Source of the DNA: an uncultured Thermoleophilia bacterium
Lineage (GTDB): Bacteria; Actinomycetota; Thermoleophilia; Gaiellales; F1-60-MAGs149
DNA length: 6,609 nucleotides
NCBI GenBank assembly: GCA_902806305.1
Contig: CADCWC010000223.1
Span: 1 to 6,609, forward strand
Direction: 5' to 3'
Below the pieces are notes generated by a model that did not search any database, was not told the DNA's origin, and saw only the letters and a list, made by a program, of their open reading frames with translations. Below, in pieces: positions 1 through 5,667 of the stretch. Position numbers and translations under genes: made by a program. How positions within the stretch are numbered: the first letter of the stretch is position 1; the number at the start of each line of letters is the position of its first letter.

Positions 1-684
1 CGGGCCGAGCTCCCAGCGCGAGCCGGGCAGGTGGGCGAGGCCGAGCGGCAGGACGATGACGAGCGCGACGAGCTGGGCGCGCAGGAGCACGGGCAGGGCG
101 CCTTAGCGCTGCTGCAGCGGGACGGTCAGGTTCGCCGCGAGGCCGTAGAGGACGACCGCGCCGGTCACGAGGGCCGCCCCGAGGGCGGTCGACCGCGACT
201 CGCCGACCTCCGGGACGAACACGGCCACGACGCCGACGAAGCCGATCGCGATGCCGAGCAGCTGCCGCCGGCCCGGGGCGCGACGGCGCAGCGTGGTCGC
301 CCAGACCACGGTCAGGACGGGGACGGCGCCGTTGATGATGCCCGCCACGGAGGAGTCGATCCACTGCTGGGCGATCGGGAACAGCGTCAGCGGCACGCCG
401 ATCCAGACGACGCCGAGCAGGGCGATCCGCGGCAGGTCGCGCCGGTCGACGCCGCGGCGGGCCGCCGGGACGAGGGCGAGCGCGGCCGCACCGAGCGCCA
501 CGCCGGCGAGCGTGACGACGCCCGGCCGGAGCGCCTCGAGGCCGATCGCCATGAGCAGGAAGGACGAGCCCCAGATCAGGGCCACGGCGGCCAGAAGGCC
601 CCAGTCGGACGGCGTGAACGCCCCCACGTTCGTGCCCGCCGCGGTCCGGGGCAGCGTCGACCGGGGGCGGGCGCCGGCCGGCAT
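1..684 (-). pseudogene. EamA/DMT-family transporter, interrupted by in-frame TAA and cut by the window edge
   Basis: This is an inner-membrane drug/metabolite transporter of the EamA (DMT, 10-TM) superfamily; its substrate cannot be inferred. The segment before the stop carries about six hydrophobic helices, including a first helix with the family-typical IWGSSFLL and a later PVLTVVWATTL stretch. At 105..103 the frame meets TAA directly after LTVPLQQR. Reading on in the same frame to position 1 gives GALPVLLRAQLVALVIVLPL, a seventh helix that fits the same family. One base change at position 103 (T for G on the plus strand) would turn the stop into TAC (Tyr), the residue expected before GALP. 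So either a recent nonsense mutation or a sequencing error is present. The start is uncertain: ATG at 684 leaves a short N-terminus before the first helix, while GTG at 708 is possible and an in-frame TAG at 720..718 blocks anything further upstream. Neither start has a strong ribosome-binding site. The gene is divergent from the oxidoreductase to its right. Family assignment is firm; pseudogene status is less sure. Confidence 0.8.
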
Positions 685-866
685 CCGATCGTCCGCGCCA
701 CGCGCCACGGCCGGAGGCTAGCGTCCGCCGGCCGTCCCCCGTCTCACGCTCTCCTCGTCGTCCCCGCGTCCGGCGGTAGGATCGACGGCCGCAGGCGACG
801 ACGGGACGGGCGGATGGCGACGGACGACGGACGGCAGCGCGTGCTCGGCAGCCCGGGCGGCCCGCG
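685..866. promoter_or_regulatory. Divergent intergenic region between transporter and oxidoreductase
   Basis: These roughly 180 bases separate the minus-strand transporter from the plus-strand oxidoreductase and must hold the promoters of both if each is transcribed on its own. On the plus strand TAGGAT at 777-782 resembles an actinobacterial -10 element, but no convincing -35 hexamer is seen at the usual distance. On the minus strand a GAGGAG purine run (about 757..752) sits just before a GTG at 747, but that frame stops after nine codons at TAG 720..718. No operator palindrome or RNA gene was recognised. Confidence 0.35.
777..782 (+). promoter_or_regulatory. Candidate -10 element TAGGAT for the oxidoreductase
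   Basis: TAGGAT matches the relaxed TANNNT form of a vegetative -10 box in high-GC actinobacteria. It is the only such AT-richer hexamer before the plus-strand gene. Transcription would begin near 788-790, giving a leader of about 78 bases. The -35 region (about 754-760) is GC-rich and unlike TTGACA, so the call is weak. Confidence 0.3.
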
Positions 867-1904
867 TTGAGGGCGGCCCGGCTGGTCGCCTTCGGCGACA
901 CGCCGCGGTTCGAGCTGCACGACGTGCCGGATCCGTTGCCCGGCCCCGGTGAGGTCGTGGTCGACGTGTACGCCGCAGCCCTGAACCGTCGGGACCCCTG
1001 GGTGTGGCGCACGGCCGACTACTGCCCCCTCCCCGTGACGCTCGGCTCCGACGGGGCGGGTCGTCTGTCCTCCGTCGGAAGCGACGTCGACGGCCCGGCC
1101 GTCGGGGACGCCGTCGTGATCAACCCGACGCTCGGCTGGGGCGACGCCGAGGACCTCCCGGGGGAGGCCTTCGACATCCTCGGCGCGCCGCTCGACGGGA
1201 CGTTCGCCGAGCGCGTGCTCGTCCCGGCCGCCAACGTCGCCGCGAAGCCGGCCGGCTGGTCCTACGACGAGGCCGCGGCGCTGAACCTCGGTGGGCTGAC
1301 CGCCTGGCGGGCCGCCGTCACGTGCGCCGGCGCGGCGCCGGGGCGGTCGCTCCTCGTCACCGGAGCGGGCGGCGGCGTGGGCTCGTTCGTCGTCCAGATC
1401 GCCGCGGCGCTCGGGGCGTCCGTCTACGTCACGTCCTCGTCCCAGGACAAGATCGACCGCTCCGTCGCGCTCGGCGCGGCGGGCGGCTTCCGCTACGACG
1501 ACCCCGACTGGACGGAGCAGCTCCGCGCGGCGACCGGCGGCGGGGTCGACGCCGTCGTCGACAGCTACGCCGGTGACAGCTGGGACCGCCTGCTGACGGC
1601 GCTCCGACCCGGCGGCCGACTCGTGACGTTCGGCGACACCGGCGGCGACGAGGCGACGATCGACGTCATGCAGGTGTACTGGCACTGGCGGTCGATCCAG
1701 GGGACGACGATGGGCAGCCCGCGGGAGTACCGCGCCCTCCTGGACCATGTCGCCTCGGCGCGCTGGCGTCCGGTCATCGATCGCGTCTACCCGCTCGAGG
1801 AGATCGCCGCCGCCGCGGTGCGGCTGGACGCGCCGGACCGCTACGGCAAGGTGGTCCTCCGCGTCCGCCCGGACGCCGACCGGGGCGACGACCACGAGCG
1901 ATGA
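867..1904 (+). CDS. Zinc-independent MDR-family oxidoreductase (quinone reductase/alcohol dehydrogenase-like)
   Basis: This 345-residue protein is a medium-chain dehydrogenase/reductase, probably a soluble NAD(P)H-dependent quinone or enone reductase; the substrate is unknown. Residues 1-125 form the GroES-like catalytic domain, with the typical PGPGEVVVDV strand (residues 26-35), ALNRRDPW, and LGSDGAG at 59-65 in the place where zinc alcohol dehydrogenases have GHE. The catalytic zinc ligands and the four-cysteine structural zinc lobe are absent, placing it with the zinc-independent quinone oxidoreductase side. The Rossmann half carries the cofactor loop TGAGGGVG (165-172), and RPGGRLVTFGDTGG (247-260) is the usual strand and turn after it. 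The length is normal for the family. TTG at 867 is the only sensible start: it gives the standard N-terminus, and the frame upstream has no ATG or GTG before a TAG at 777. It has no strong ribosome-binding site. The gene is convergent with rfbF and probably unrelated to the sugar cluster. Confidence 0.9.
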   Translation: MRAARLVAFGDTPRFELHDVPDPLPGPGEVVVDVYAAALNRRDPWVWRTADYCPLPVTLGSDGAGRLSSVGSDVDGPAVGDAVVINPTLGWGDAEDLPGEAFDILGAPLDGTFAERVLVPAANVAAKPAGWSYDEAAALNLGGLTAWRAAVTCAGAAPGRSLLVTGAGGGVGSFVVQIAAALGASVYVTSSSQDKIDRSVALGAAGGFRYDDPDWTEQLRAATGGGVDAVVDSYAGDSWDRLLTALRPGGRLVTFGDTGGDEATIDVMQVYWHWRSIQGTTMGSPREYRALLDHVASARWRPVIDRVYPLEEIAAAAVRLDAPDRYGKVVLRVRPDADRGDDHER

Positions 1905-1946
1905 CGCCGGCCGTGCGCGACGCACCGCGTCGACCGGTCGGAGCCG
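1905..1946. terminator. Possible bidirectional terminator in the convergent gap
   Basis: The 42 bases between the convergent oxidoreductase and rfbF stops contain overlapping inverted repeats: CGACGC-ACC-GCGTCG (1918-1932, 6-bp stem), an alternative GTGCG-CGA-CGCAC (1913-1925), and the perfect 10-base palindrome CGACCGGTCG (1931-1940). No T-tract follows on either strand, so this would be a non-canonical terminator of the kind often seen in high-GC actinobacteria. Such short GC palindromes can also occur by chance. Confidence 0.35.
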
Positions 1947-2834
1947 TCAGGCGGCGCGCGCGTCGAGCGGCGTCGGACCGCTGCGGTGGGCGTCGCGTCG
2001 GTCGCCCGACACCTCGGCGCCGCTCACGGCCCGGTCGTCCCAGGTCCGCCACGGCGCCGTGCCGCCCGCCCACAGGCCGCGGAGGAGCTCCACGTCGCGG
2101 ATCGTGTCGGCGCACTGCCAGAAGCCGTCGTGGCGGTACATCCGGAGCTCGTCGGCGGCCGCCAGCGCCTGCAGCGGCTCGCGCTCGAGCACACACGCGG
2201 CGTCGCCCGACAGGTGGTCGAGGACGGCGCGGGAGAACACGAAGAAGCCGCTCGAGATGCGTCCGTGCTCCACGGGCTTCTCGGCGAAGTCGCGGACGGC
2301 GTCCCCGTCGACCCCGAGCCGCCCGAAGCGGGCGGGCGGATTGACGCCCGTCACGGTCGCCAGGCGACCGTGACTGCGGTGGAAGTGGAGGAGCGCGCCG
2401 AGGCCGACGTCGGCCAGGCCGTCGCCGTAGGTGCACAGGAACAGGTCCGCGTCGCCCAGGTAGCGCTCGACCCGCTTGACGCGGGCGCCCGTCATGGCGT
2501 CCTCGCCCGTGTCGGCCAGCGTCACGCGCCAGTCCTCGGGCCGATCGGTCTCGTAGGTCAGCCCGCCGGTCCGCAGGTCGACCGTGACGTCCGAGTTGAG
2601 CGGGCGGTAGTCGAGGAAGTAGTCCTTGACCATCGCACCGCGGTAGCCGAGGCAGAGCACGAAGTCCGCGAAGCCGTGGGCGGCGTAGTGCTTCATGAGG
2701 TGCCAGAGCAGCGGACGCCCACCGATCTCGACCATCGGCTTCGGGCGGAACTCGGTCTCCTCGCGCATGCGCGTGCCCTGCCCGCCGCAGAGGATGACCA
2801 CCTTGGGTCCGGACGGGGCGCGTCGCTCGCTCAC
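1947..2834 (-). CDS. rfbF: Glucose-1-phosphate cytidylyltransferase
   Basis: This enzyme forms CDP-glucose and pyrophosphate from CTP and alpha-D-glucose 1-phosphate, the entry step of CDP-deoxysugar pathways; it is cytosolic. The 295-residue product begins its nucleotidyltransferase fold with VVILCGGQGTRMREET (12-27) followed by the substrate-loop residues RPKPMVEIGG (30-39). YGDGL at 136-140 supplies the metal-binding Asp (D138). FAEKP (183-187), SGFFVF (195-200), EREPL (217-221) and GFWQCADTIRD (237-247) are recognisable RfbF landmarks. Two family positions vary: the usual N-G-G before FFVF reads S-S-G, and the usual Met in the WQ..DT motif is Ala. It is somewhat longer than the usual roughly 257 residues, with about 10 extra residues at the N-terminus and a polar tail of about 25 at the C-terminus, both probably disordered. 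The start is GTG at 2834. GAGG immediately precedes it, too close for a normal ribosome-binding site, which is consistent with the leaderless start suggested by the upstream promoter. It is last in the sugar cluster, 65 bases after the methyltransferase. Confidence 0.94.
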   Translation of the reverse strand: MSERRAPSGPKVVILCGGQGTRMREETEFRPKPMVEIGGRPLLWHLMKHYAAHGFADFVLCLGYRGAMVKDYFLDYRPLNSDVTVDLRTGGLTYETDRPEDWRVTLADTGEDAMTGARVKRVERYLGDADLFLCTYGDGLADVGLGALLHFHRSHGRLATVTGVNPPARFGRLGVDGDAVRDFAEKPVEHGRISSGFFVFSRAVLDHLSGDAACVLEREPLQALAAADELRMYRHDGFWQCADTIRDVELLRGLWAGGTAPWRTWDDRAVSGAEVSGDRRDAHRSGPTPLDARAA

Positions 2835-2841
2835 CCCTCGT

Positions 2842-2869
2842 CCATCGGCAGCGCGCCGCTCACCCTTTA
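2842..2869 (-). promoter_or_regulatory. Candidate sigma-28 (FliA/WhiG-type) promoter of rfbF
   Basis: Reading the minus strand, TAAAGGGT (2869..2862), 12 bases, then GCCGATGG (2849..2842) closely follows the sigma-28 family consensus (TAAAGTTT, about 11 bases, GCCGATAA). The -35 core TAAAG and six of eight -10 bases (GCCGAT) match, with a spacer one base longer. The predicted start lies about 7 bases further on, at or beside the GTG at 2834, implying a leaderless mRNA. No other pairing of these two boxes was noticed in the window. The call rests on pattern match alone. Confidence 0.45.
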
Positions 2870-2874
2870 GAGGG

Positions 2875-2892
2875 GTCCGGTTCCCGCCGGAC
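2875..2892 (-). terminator. Stem-loop after the methyltransferase stop
   Basis: GTCCGG-6 bases-CCGGAC forms a perfect 6-bp GC-rich stem beginning 7 bases after the methyltransferase TGA. It is followed by CCCTCTAAAG and not by a T-tract, so it is at best a weak intrinsic terminator or a 3'-end stabiliser. It sits directly before the candidate rfbF promoter, which makes a transcript boundary here plausible. Confidence 0.35.
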
Positions 2893-2899
2893 GTGCCGC

Positions 2900-3658
2900 T
2901 CAGTCGACGACGAGGTACGACGTCGTGGGGCTGAGCGGCGAGCGGACGATCCGGTGGCGGTCGAGCCCGAAGACCTCCCGCAGCGCCACGGTCTCCCCCG
3001 GGAAGTCGGGGAAGTTCAGCTCGTCGAAGCCGATCACCGTGCCCCGCGTGATGTACGGCCGGATCGCCTCGAGCACCACCCGCGTCGGCTCGTAGAGGTC
3101 GAAGTCGAGGTAGGCGAGCGCGATGATCGTCTCGGGGTGGTCCGCCAGGTAGCGCGGCACGGTGACGGTCGCGTCGCCCTTGACGAGCTCGTACTTCGTC
3201 AGATGGGCGAGCGGGCTCTCGCTCTCGTGGTAGTCGAGCACCTGCGTCAGGTGCTCCTCGTAGCCCTCCGTGACGCCGTACGCGCCGGCCTCGACGACGG
3301 CGTGCGAGCCGTCCTTCGGGTCGACGGACGGGAAGCCCGCGAAGGTGTCGAAGCCGACGATCCGCCGCGTGTAGTTGAACGGCTCGTACATGCCGCGGAA
3401 GGCCGAGAAGAGGGCCAGGTTCTGACCCCAGCGGACGCCGAACTCGGCCACGATCCCGTGCACCGGGAGCGCGAGCCGGTACATCTCGTGCATGAACAGG
3501 ACGCGGGAGAGCGCCTGCCGGTTCTGGTAGAGGCCGAGATTGGCGAGGAGCTCGCCGTCGGGGATCGGGCTCGACCGGAACAGGTCGACGAACGCGCCGC
3601 GCCGGTCCCGCTCGGCGTCGGAGGAGTTGTGCCGGATGGTGATGTCGTCGCTCGCCAC
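2900..3658 (-). CDS. TylF/MycF-like SAM-dependent methyltransferase
   Basis: This is a 252-residue class I methyltransferase resembling the TylF/MycF sugar O-methyltransferase family; the likely role is O-methylation of the deoxysugar built by this cluster. The SAM-binding core is visible as VAEFGVRWGQN (70-80, glycine loop), an acidic second-strand motif GFDTF (102-106), and DFDLYEP (185-191) with FDEL (211-214), the Asp-rich positions where TylF-type enzymes hold a divalent metal. The N-terminal 65 residues (NSSDAERDRRGAFVDLF, then LGLYQNRQALSRVLFMHEMY) form the helical lead-in typical of the family. The start GTG at 3658 is supported by GGGAG at 3670..3666, seven bases upstream, and by the family-like N-terminus. 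The frame stays open far upstream through the neighbouring genes only because of GC bias. It lies 17 bases downstream of the dehydratase stop, in one operon. From memory, close relatives in sugar clusters are sometimes labelled crotonobetainyl-CoA:carnitine CoA-transferase, which the motifs here do not support. The acceptor substrate is unknown. Confidence 0.88.
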   Translation of the reverse strand: MASDDITIRHNSSDAERDRRGAFVDLFRSSPIPDGELLANLGLYQNRQALSRVLFMHEMYRLALPVHGIVAEFGVRWGQNLALFSAFRGMYEPFNYTRRIVGFDTFAGFPSVDPKDGSHAVVEAGAYGVTEGYEEHLTQVLDYHESESPLAHLTKYELVKGDATVTVPRYLADHPETIIALAYLDFDLYEPTRVVLEAIRPYITRGTVIGFDELNFPDFPGETVALREVFGLDRHRIVRSPLSPTTSYLVVD

Positions 3659-3665
3659 AGTCGCG

Positions 3666-3670
3666 CTCCC
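3666..3670 (-). promoter_or_regulatory. Ribosome-binding site that sets the methyltransferase start
   Basis: GGGAG on the minus strand lies seven bases before GTG 3658. It selects this start within a frame that is otherwise open for more than 2 kb. Confidence 0.55.
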
Positions 3671-3675
3671 GACCC

Positions 3676-4707
3676 TCAGCGGCCTGCGATCCGCGTTCGA
3701 CGCCCGGCGGACCGCTCCTCGGCGAGGTACGTGCGATACCAGGCCACGGTCGGCTCGAGGCCGTCGGCGAACGTGCGGGCGGGGCGCCAGCCGAGTACCG
3801 CCCGCGCCTTGTCGGCGGCCAGGTACTGGTCCTGGATCTCGTGTGTCGCCGTGCCGTGCACGTCCGGCTCGAGGTCGGGCCGCCCGCACGCGGCCACGAC
3901 CGCGCGCGTCACGTCGAGCGCGTTCGCCGGCGTCTCGGTCGAGTAGTTGAACGCCTCGCCGCGGACACCCGGCTCCCCCGCTCGCTCCGCCGTCGCGATG
4001 TACGCCTCGACGGCGTCCTCCACGTAGAGGTAGTCGCGGCGGGGCGTCCCGTCGCTGCGGAGGACCGGACGCGTCCCGGCCAGCGCGGCGCGGATCGTGC
4101 CCGGGATCAGCCGGTTGAAGTTGAGGTCGCCGCCCCCGTAGAGGTTGCCGCAGCGCGTCACGACGACGGGCAGGTCGTAGCTGACGGCGTAGGCCTGGGC
4201 GATCAGGTCGGTGCAGCTCTTCGAGACGTCGTACGGGTGGCGCCCGACGAGCGCCTGGTCCTCGCGGTAGGGCAGGTCGGGCTGGGAGCCGTAGGCCTTG
4301 TCGGACGACGCCACCACCACCCGCTGCGGCCGGCCGCTGCGGCGGCACGCGTCGAGCAGCTCCCAGGTGCCCTCGACGTTCGAGCGGAACGTGCCGACCG
4401 GGTCGCGGAGCGCGTGCTCGACGATCGTCTGGGCGGCCAGGTGGAAGACCGTGTCGACCTCGTACTCGACCAGCACGCGCTCGACCGTGCGGCCGTCGCG
4501 GACGTCGCCCGAGACCTGCACGCAGCGGTCGGCCGAGCCGTCCGAGACGACCAGGGCGTCGGGCACACGGTCGCGCACGAGCAGCACGACGCGCGCCCCG
4601 CGGTCGAGCAACCCGCGGGTGAGCCACGAGCCGAGGAGGCCCGTGCCGCCGGTGACGAGCACCGGGCGCCCCCGCCAGAAGCCCTCGCCGGTCATGCGAT
4701 CCATCAT
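3676..4707 (-). CDS. NAD-dependent sugar dehydratase/epimerase, CDP-glucose 4,6-dehydratase-like
   Basis: This extended SDR enzyme of about 340 residues probably converts CDP-glucose to CDP-4-keto-6-deoxyglucose, the step after RfbF. Numbering from the GTG at 4722: the dinucleotide loop is TGGTGLLGSW (24-33), GDVRD (72-76) contacts the cofactor, HLAAQTIV (94-101) is typical of the RfbG type, and SSDKAYG (139-145) precedes the catalytic YDVSK (Tyr164, Lys168). Lys after Asp in the S-D-K motif, where dTDP- and GDP-sugar 4,6-dehydratases have Glu, points to the CDP-glucose dehydratase group. GNLYGGGDLNFNRLIPG (192-208) matches the GNVxGGGD region of that group. The glycine loop differs from the classic RfbG HTGFKGSW, and the protein is slightly short, so a related CDP-sugar epimerase remains possible. 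GTG 4722 and ATGs at 4707, 4704 and 4695 are all possible starts without a clear ribosome-binding site; 4695 gives the most family-like N-terminus. It follows the transketolase subunit closely (about 18 bases from its stop to ATG 4707). Confidence 0.87.
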   Translation of the reverse strand: MMDRMTGEGFWRGRPVLVTGGTGLLGSWLTRGLLDRGARVVLLVRDRVPDALVVSDGSADRCVQVSGDVRDGRTVERVLVEYEVDTVFHLAAQTIVEHALRDPVGTFRSNVEGTWELLDACRRSGRPQRVVVASSDKAYGSQPDLPYREDQALVGRHPYDVSKSCTDLIAQAYAVSYDLPVVVTRCGNLYGGGDLNFNRLIPGTIRAALAGTRPVLRSDGTPRRDYLYVEDAVEAYIATAERAGEPGVRGEAFNYSTETPANALDVTRAVVAACGRPDLEPDVHGTATHEIQDQYLAADKARAVLGWRPARTFADGLEPTVAWYRTYLAEERSAGRRTRIAGR

Positions 4708-4725
4708 GGCAGGCGCCGTCACCCG

Positions 4726-5667
4726 TCAGGCCGCCCGCACGGCGCGGCATCGGGCCAGCCCGCGGCGCGCCGCCTCGACGACGCCGAGCGGCGCGCAGCC
4801 GTAGCGCGCGAGCAGGTGCTCGCGCGAGCCGACGGCGTGGGCGAACGTGTCGGCCAGGCCGACGCGGGTCAGGAGACCGGGGCGCCCCGACTCGGCCATC
4901 GCCTCGGCGACCGCGCCGCCGAAGCCGCCGAGGACCGAGTGCTCCTCGACCGTGACGACGACCGGCGTGCGGGCGAGCGCGGCGTCGAGCGCCCCTGCGT
5001 CGAACGGCTTGAGCGTGCCGTAGTGCAGGACGCCCGCGTCGACGCCCCGCCGCTCGAGCTCCGTGGCGGCGGCGAGCGCGGTCGGGAGCATCGTGCCGAC
5101 GGAGGCGATCGTCACGTCGGCGCCCGGACGGAGCCACGCGGCCCGGCCGATCGCGAGGCGGTGCCCGGCGGGCAGCACGGACGGCTCGCCGTTCTTCCCG
5201 AGGCGGAGGTAGACCGGCCCGCGGTGGGCGAGCGCGGCGTGCGTGGCGGCCTCGGCCTCGGCCGGATCGCCGGGCGTGAGGATCGTCATGTTCGGGAGGG
5301 CCCGGAGCGCGGCGAGGTCGTCGATCGCGTGGTGGGTCGGCCCCAGGTGGCCGTAGCCGACGCCGCCGCCGACGCCGACGAGCTTCACGTTCGCGTCGGC
5401 GAGGGCGACGTCGACGCGGACCTGGTCGTGGGCACGGGAGTAGAGGAACGGCGCGATCGAGTACGCGACGGCGGTCCGCCCGGCGTAGGCCAGGCCCGCG
5501 GCGGCGCCGACGAGCGTCTGCTCGGCGATGCCGACGTTGAGGAAGCGGCCCGGCGCGACGCGGGTGAACTCGTCGAAGAGTCCGACGCCGAGGTCGCCGG
5601 TCAACGCCCAGACGCGCGGGTCGTCGCGGCCCGCGGCGGCGAGGGCGCGGAAGAACGCGTCCCTCAT
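4726..5667 (-). CDS. Transketolase, C-terminal subunit (pyrimidine-binding and C-terminal domains)
   Basis: This 313-residue protein is the second half of a split transketolase, a ThDP-dependent enzyme moving a two-carbon ketol unit between sugars. The Pyr domain carries ALTGDLGVGLFDEF (21-34) and NVGIAEQ (44-50), whose Glu49 should be the catalytic glutamate that activates the thiamine ring. Next come YSIAPFLYSRAHDQVR (69-84) and GYGHLGPTHHAIDD (104-117), with the conserved histidines of the substrate channel. The C-terminal domain contains GTLKPFD (217-223) and TVEEHSVLGGFGGAVAE (239-255). The length suits stand-alone C-terminal subunits. The start ATG 5667 overlaps the stop of the N-terminal subunit by four bases (ATGA), indicating translational coupling and a heteromeric enzyme. 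Its placement before the CDP-glucose dehydratase-like gene implies a role in nucleotide-sugar synthesis and not in the central pentose phosphate pathway. Its real donor and acceptor are unknown. Confidence 0.92.
   Translation of the reverse strand: MRDAFFRALAAAGRDDPRVWALTGDLGVGLFDEFTRVAPGRFLNVGIAEQTLVGAAAGLAYAGRTAVAYSIAPFLYSRAHDQVRVDVALADANVKLVGVGGGVGYGHLGPTHHAIDDLAALRALPNMTILTPGDPAEAEAATHAALAHRGPVYLRLGKNGEPSVLPAGHRLAIGRAAWLRPGADVTIASVGTMLPTALAAATELERRGVDAGVLHYGTLKPFDAGALDAALARTPVVVTVEEHSVLGGFGGAVAEAMAESGRPGLLTRVGLADTFAHAVGSREHLLARYGCAPLGVVEAARRGLARCRAVRAA

Noticed and set aside
718..747. Short minus-strand frame from GTG 747 with a GAGGAG site as the true transporter start.
   Set aside because: It is in frame with the transporter but stops at TAG 720..718 after nine codons. 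Family N-termini do not need this extension, so it is more likely incidental.
31..870. A 279-codon plus-strand open frame antisense to the transporter.
   Set aside because: Its composition is almost only charged and small residues, while the minus strand encodes hydrophobic transporter helices. Only its last 18 codons are kept, as a possible leader peptide.
744..1925. A 393-codon minus-strand open frame across the oxidoreductase.
   Set aside because: The plus strand encodes a clear MDR protein with cofactor motifs; the opposite frame has biased composition and no recognisable domain.
2863..2874. A small hairpin CCCT-CTAA-AGGG before rfbF as a terminator.
   Set aside because: The stem is only four base pairs with no T-tract, and it overlaps the better-supported TAAAG promoter box.
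3659..5137. The methyltransferase frame remains open on the minus strand for about 1.5 kb upstream of GTG 3658, as if encoding a fused 745-residue protein.
   Set aside because: The upstream part is Arg/Gly/Pro/Ala-rich low-complexity translation lying over the dehydratase and transketolase genes in another frame. The methyltransferase has a good start and ribosome-binding site at 3658.
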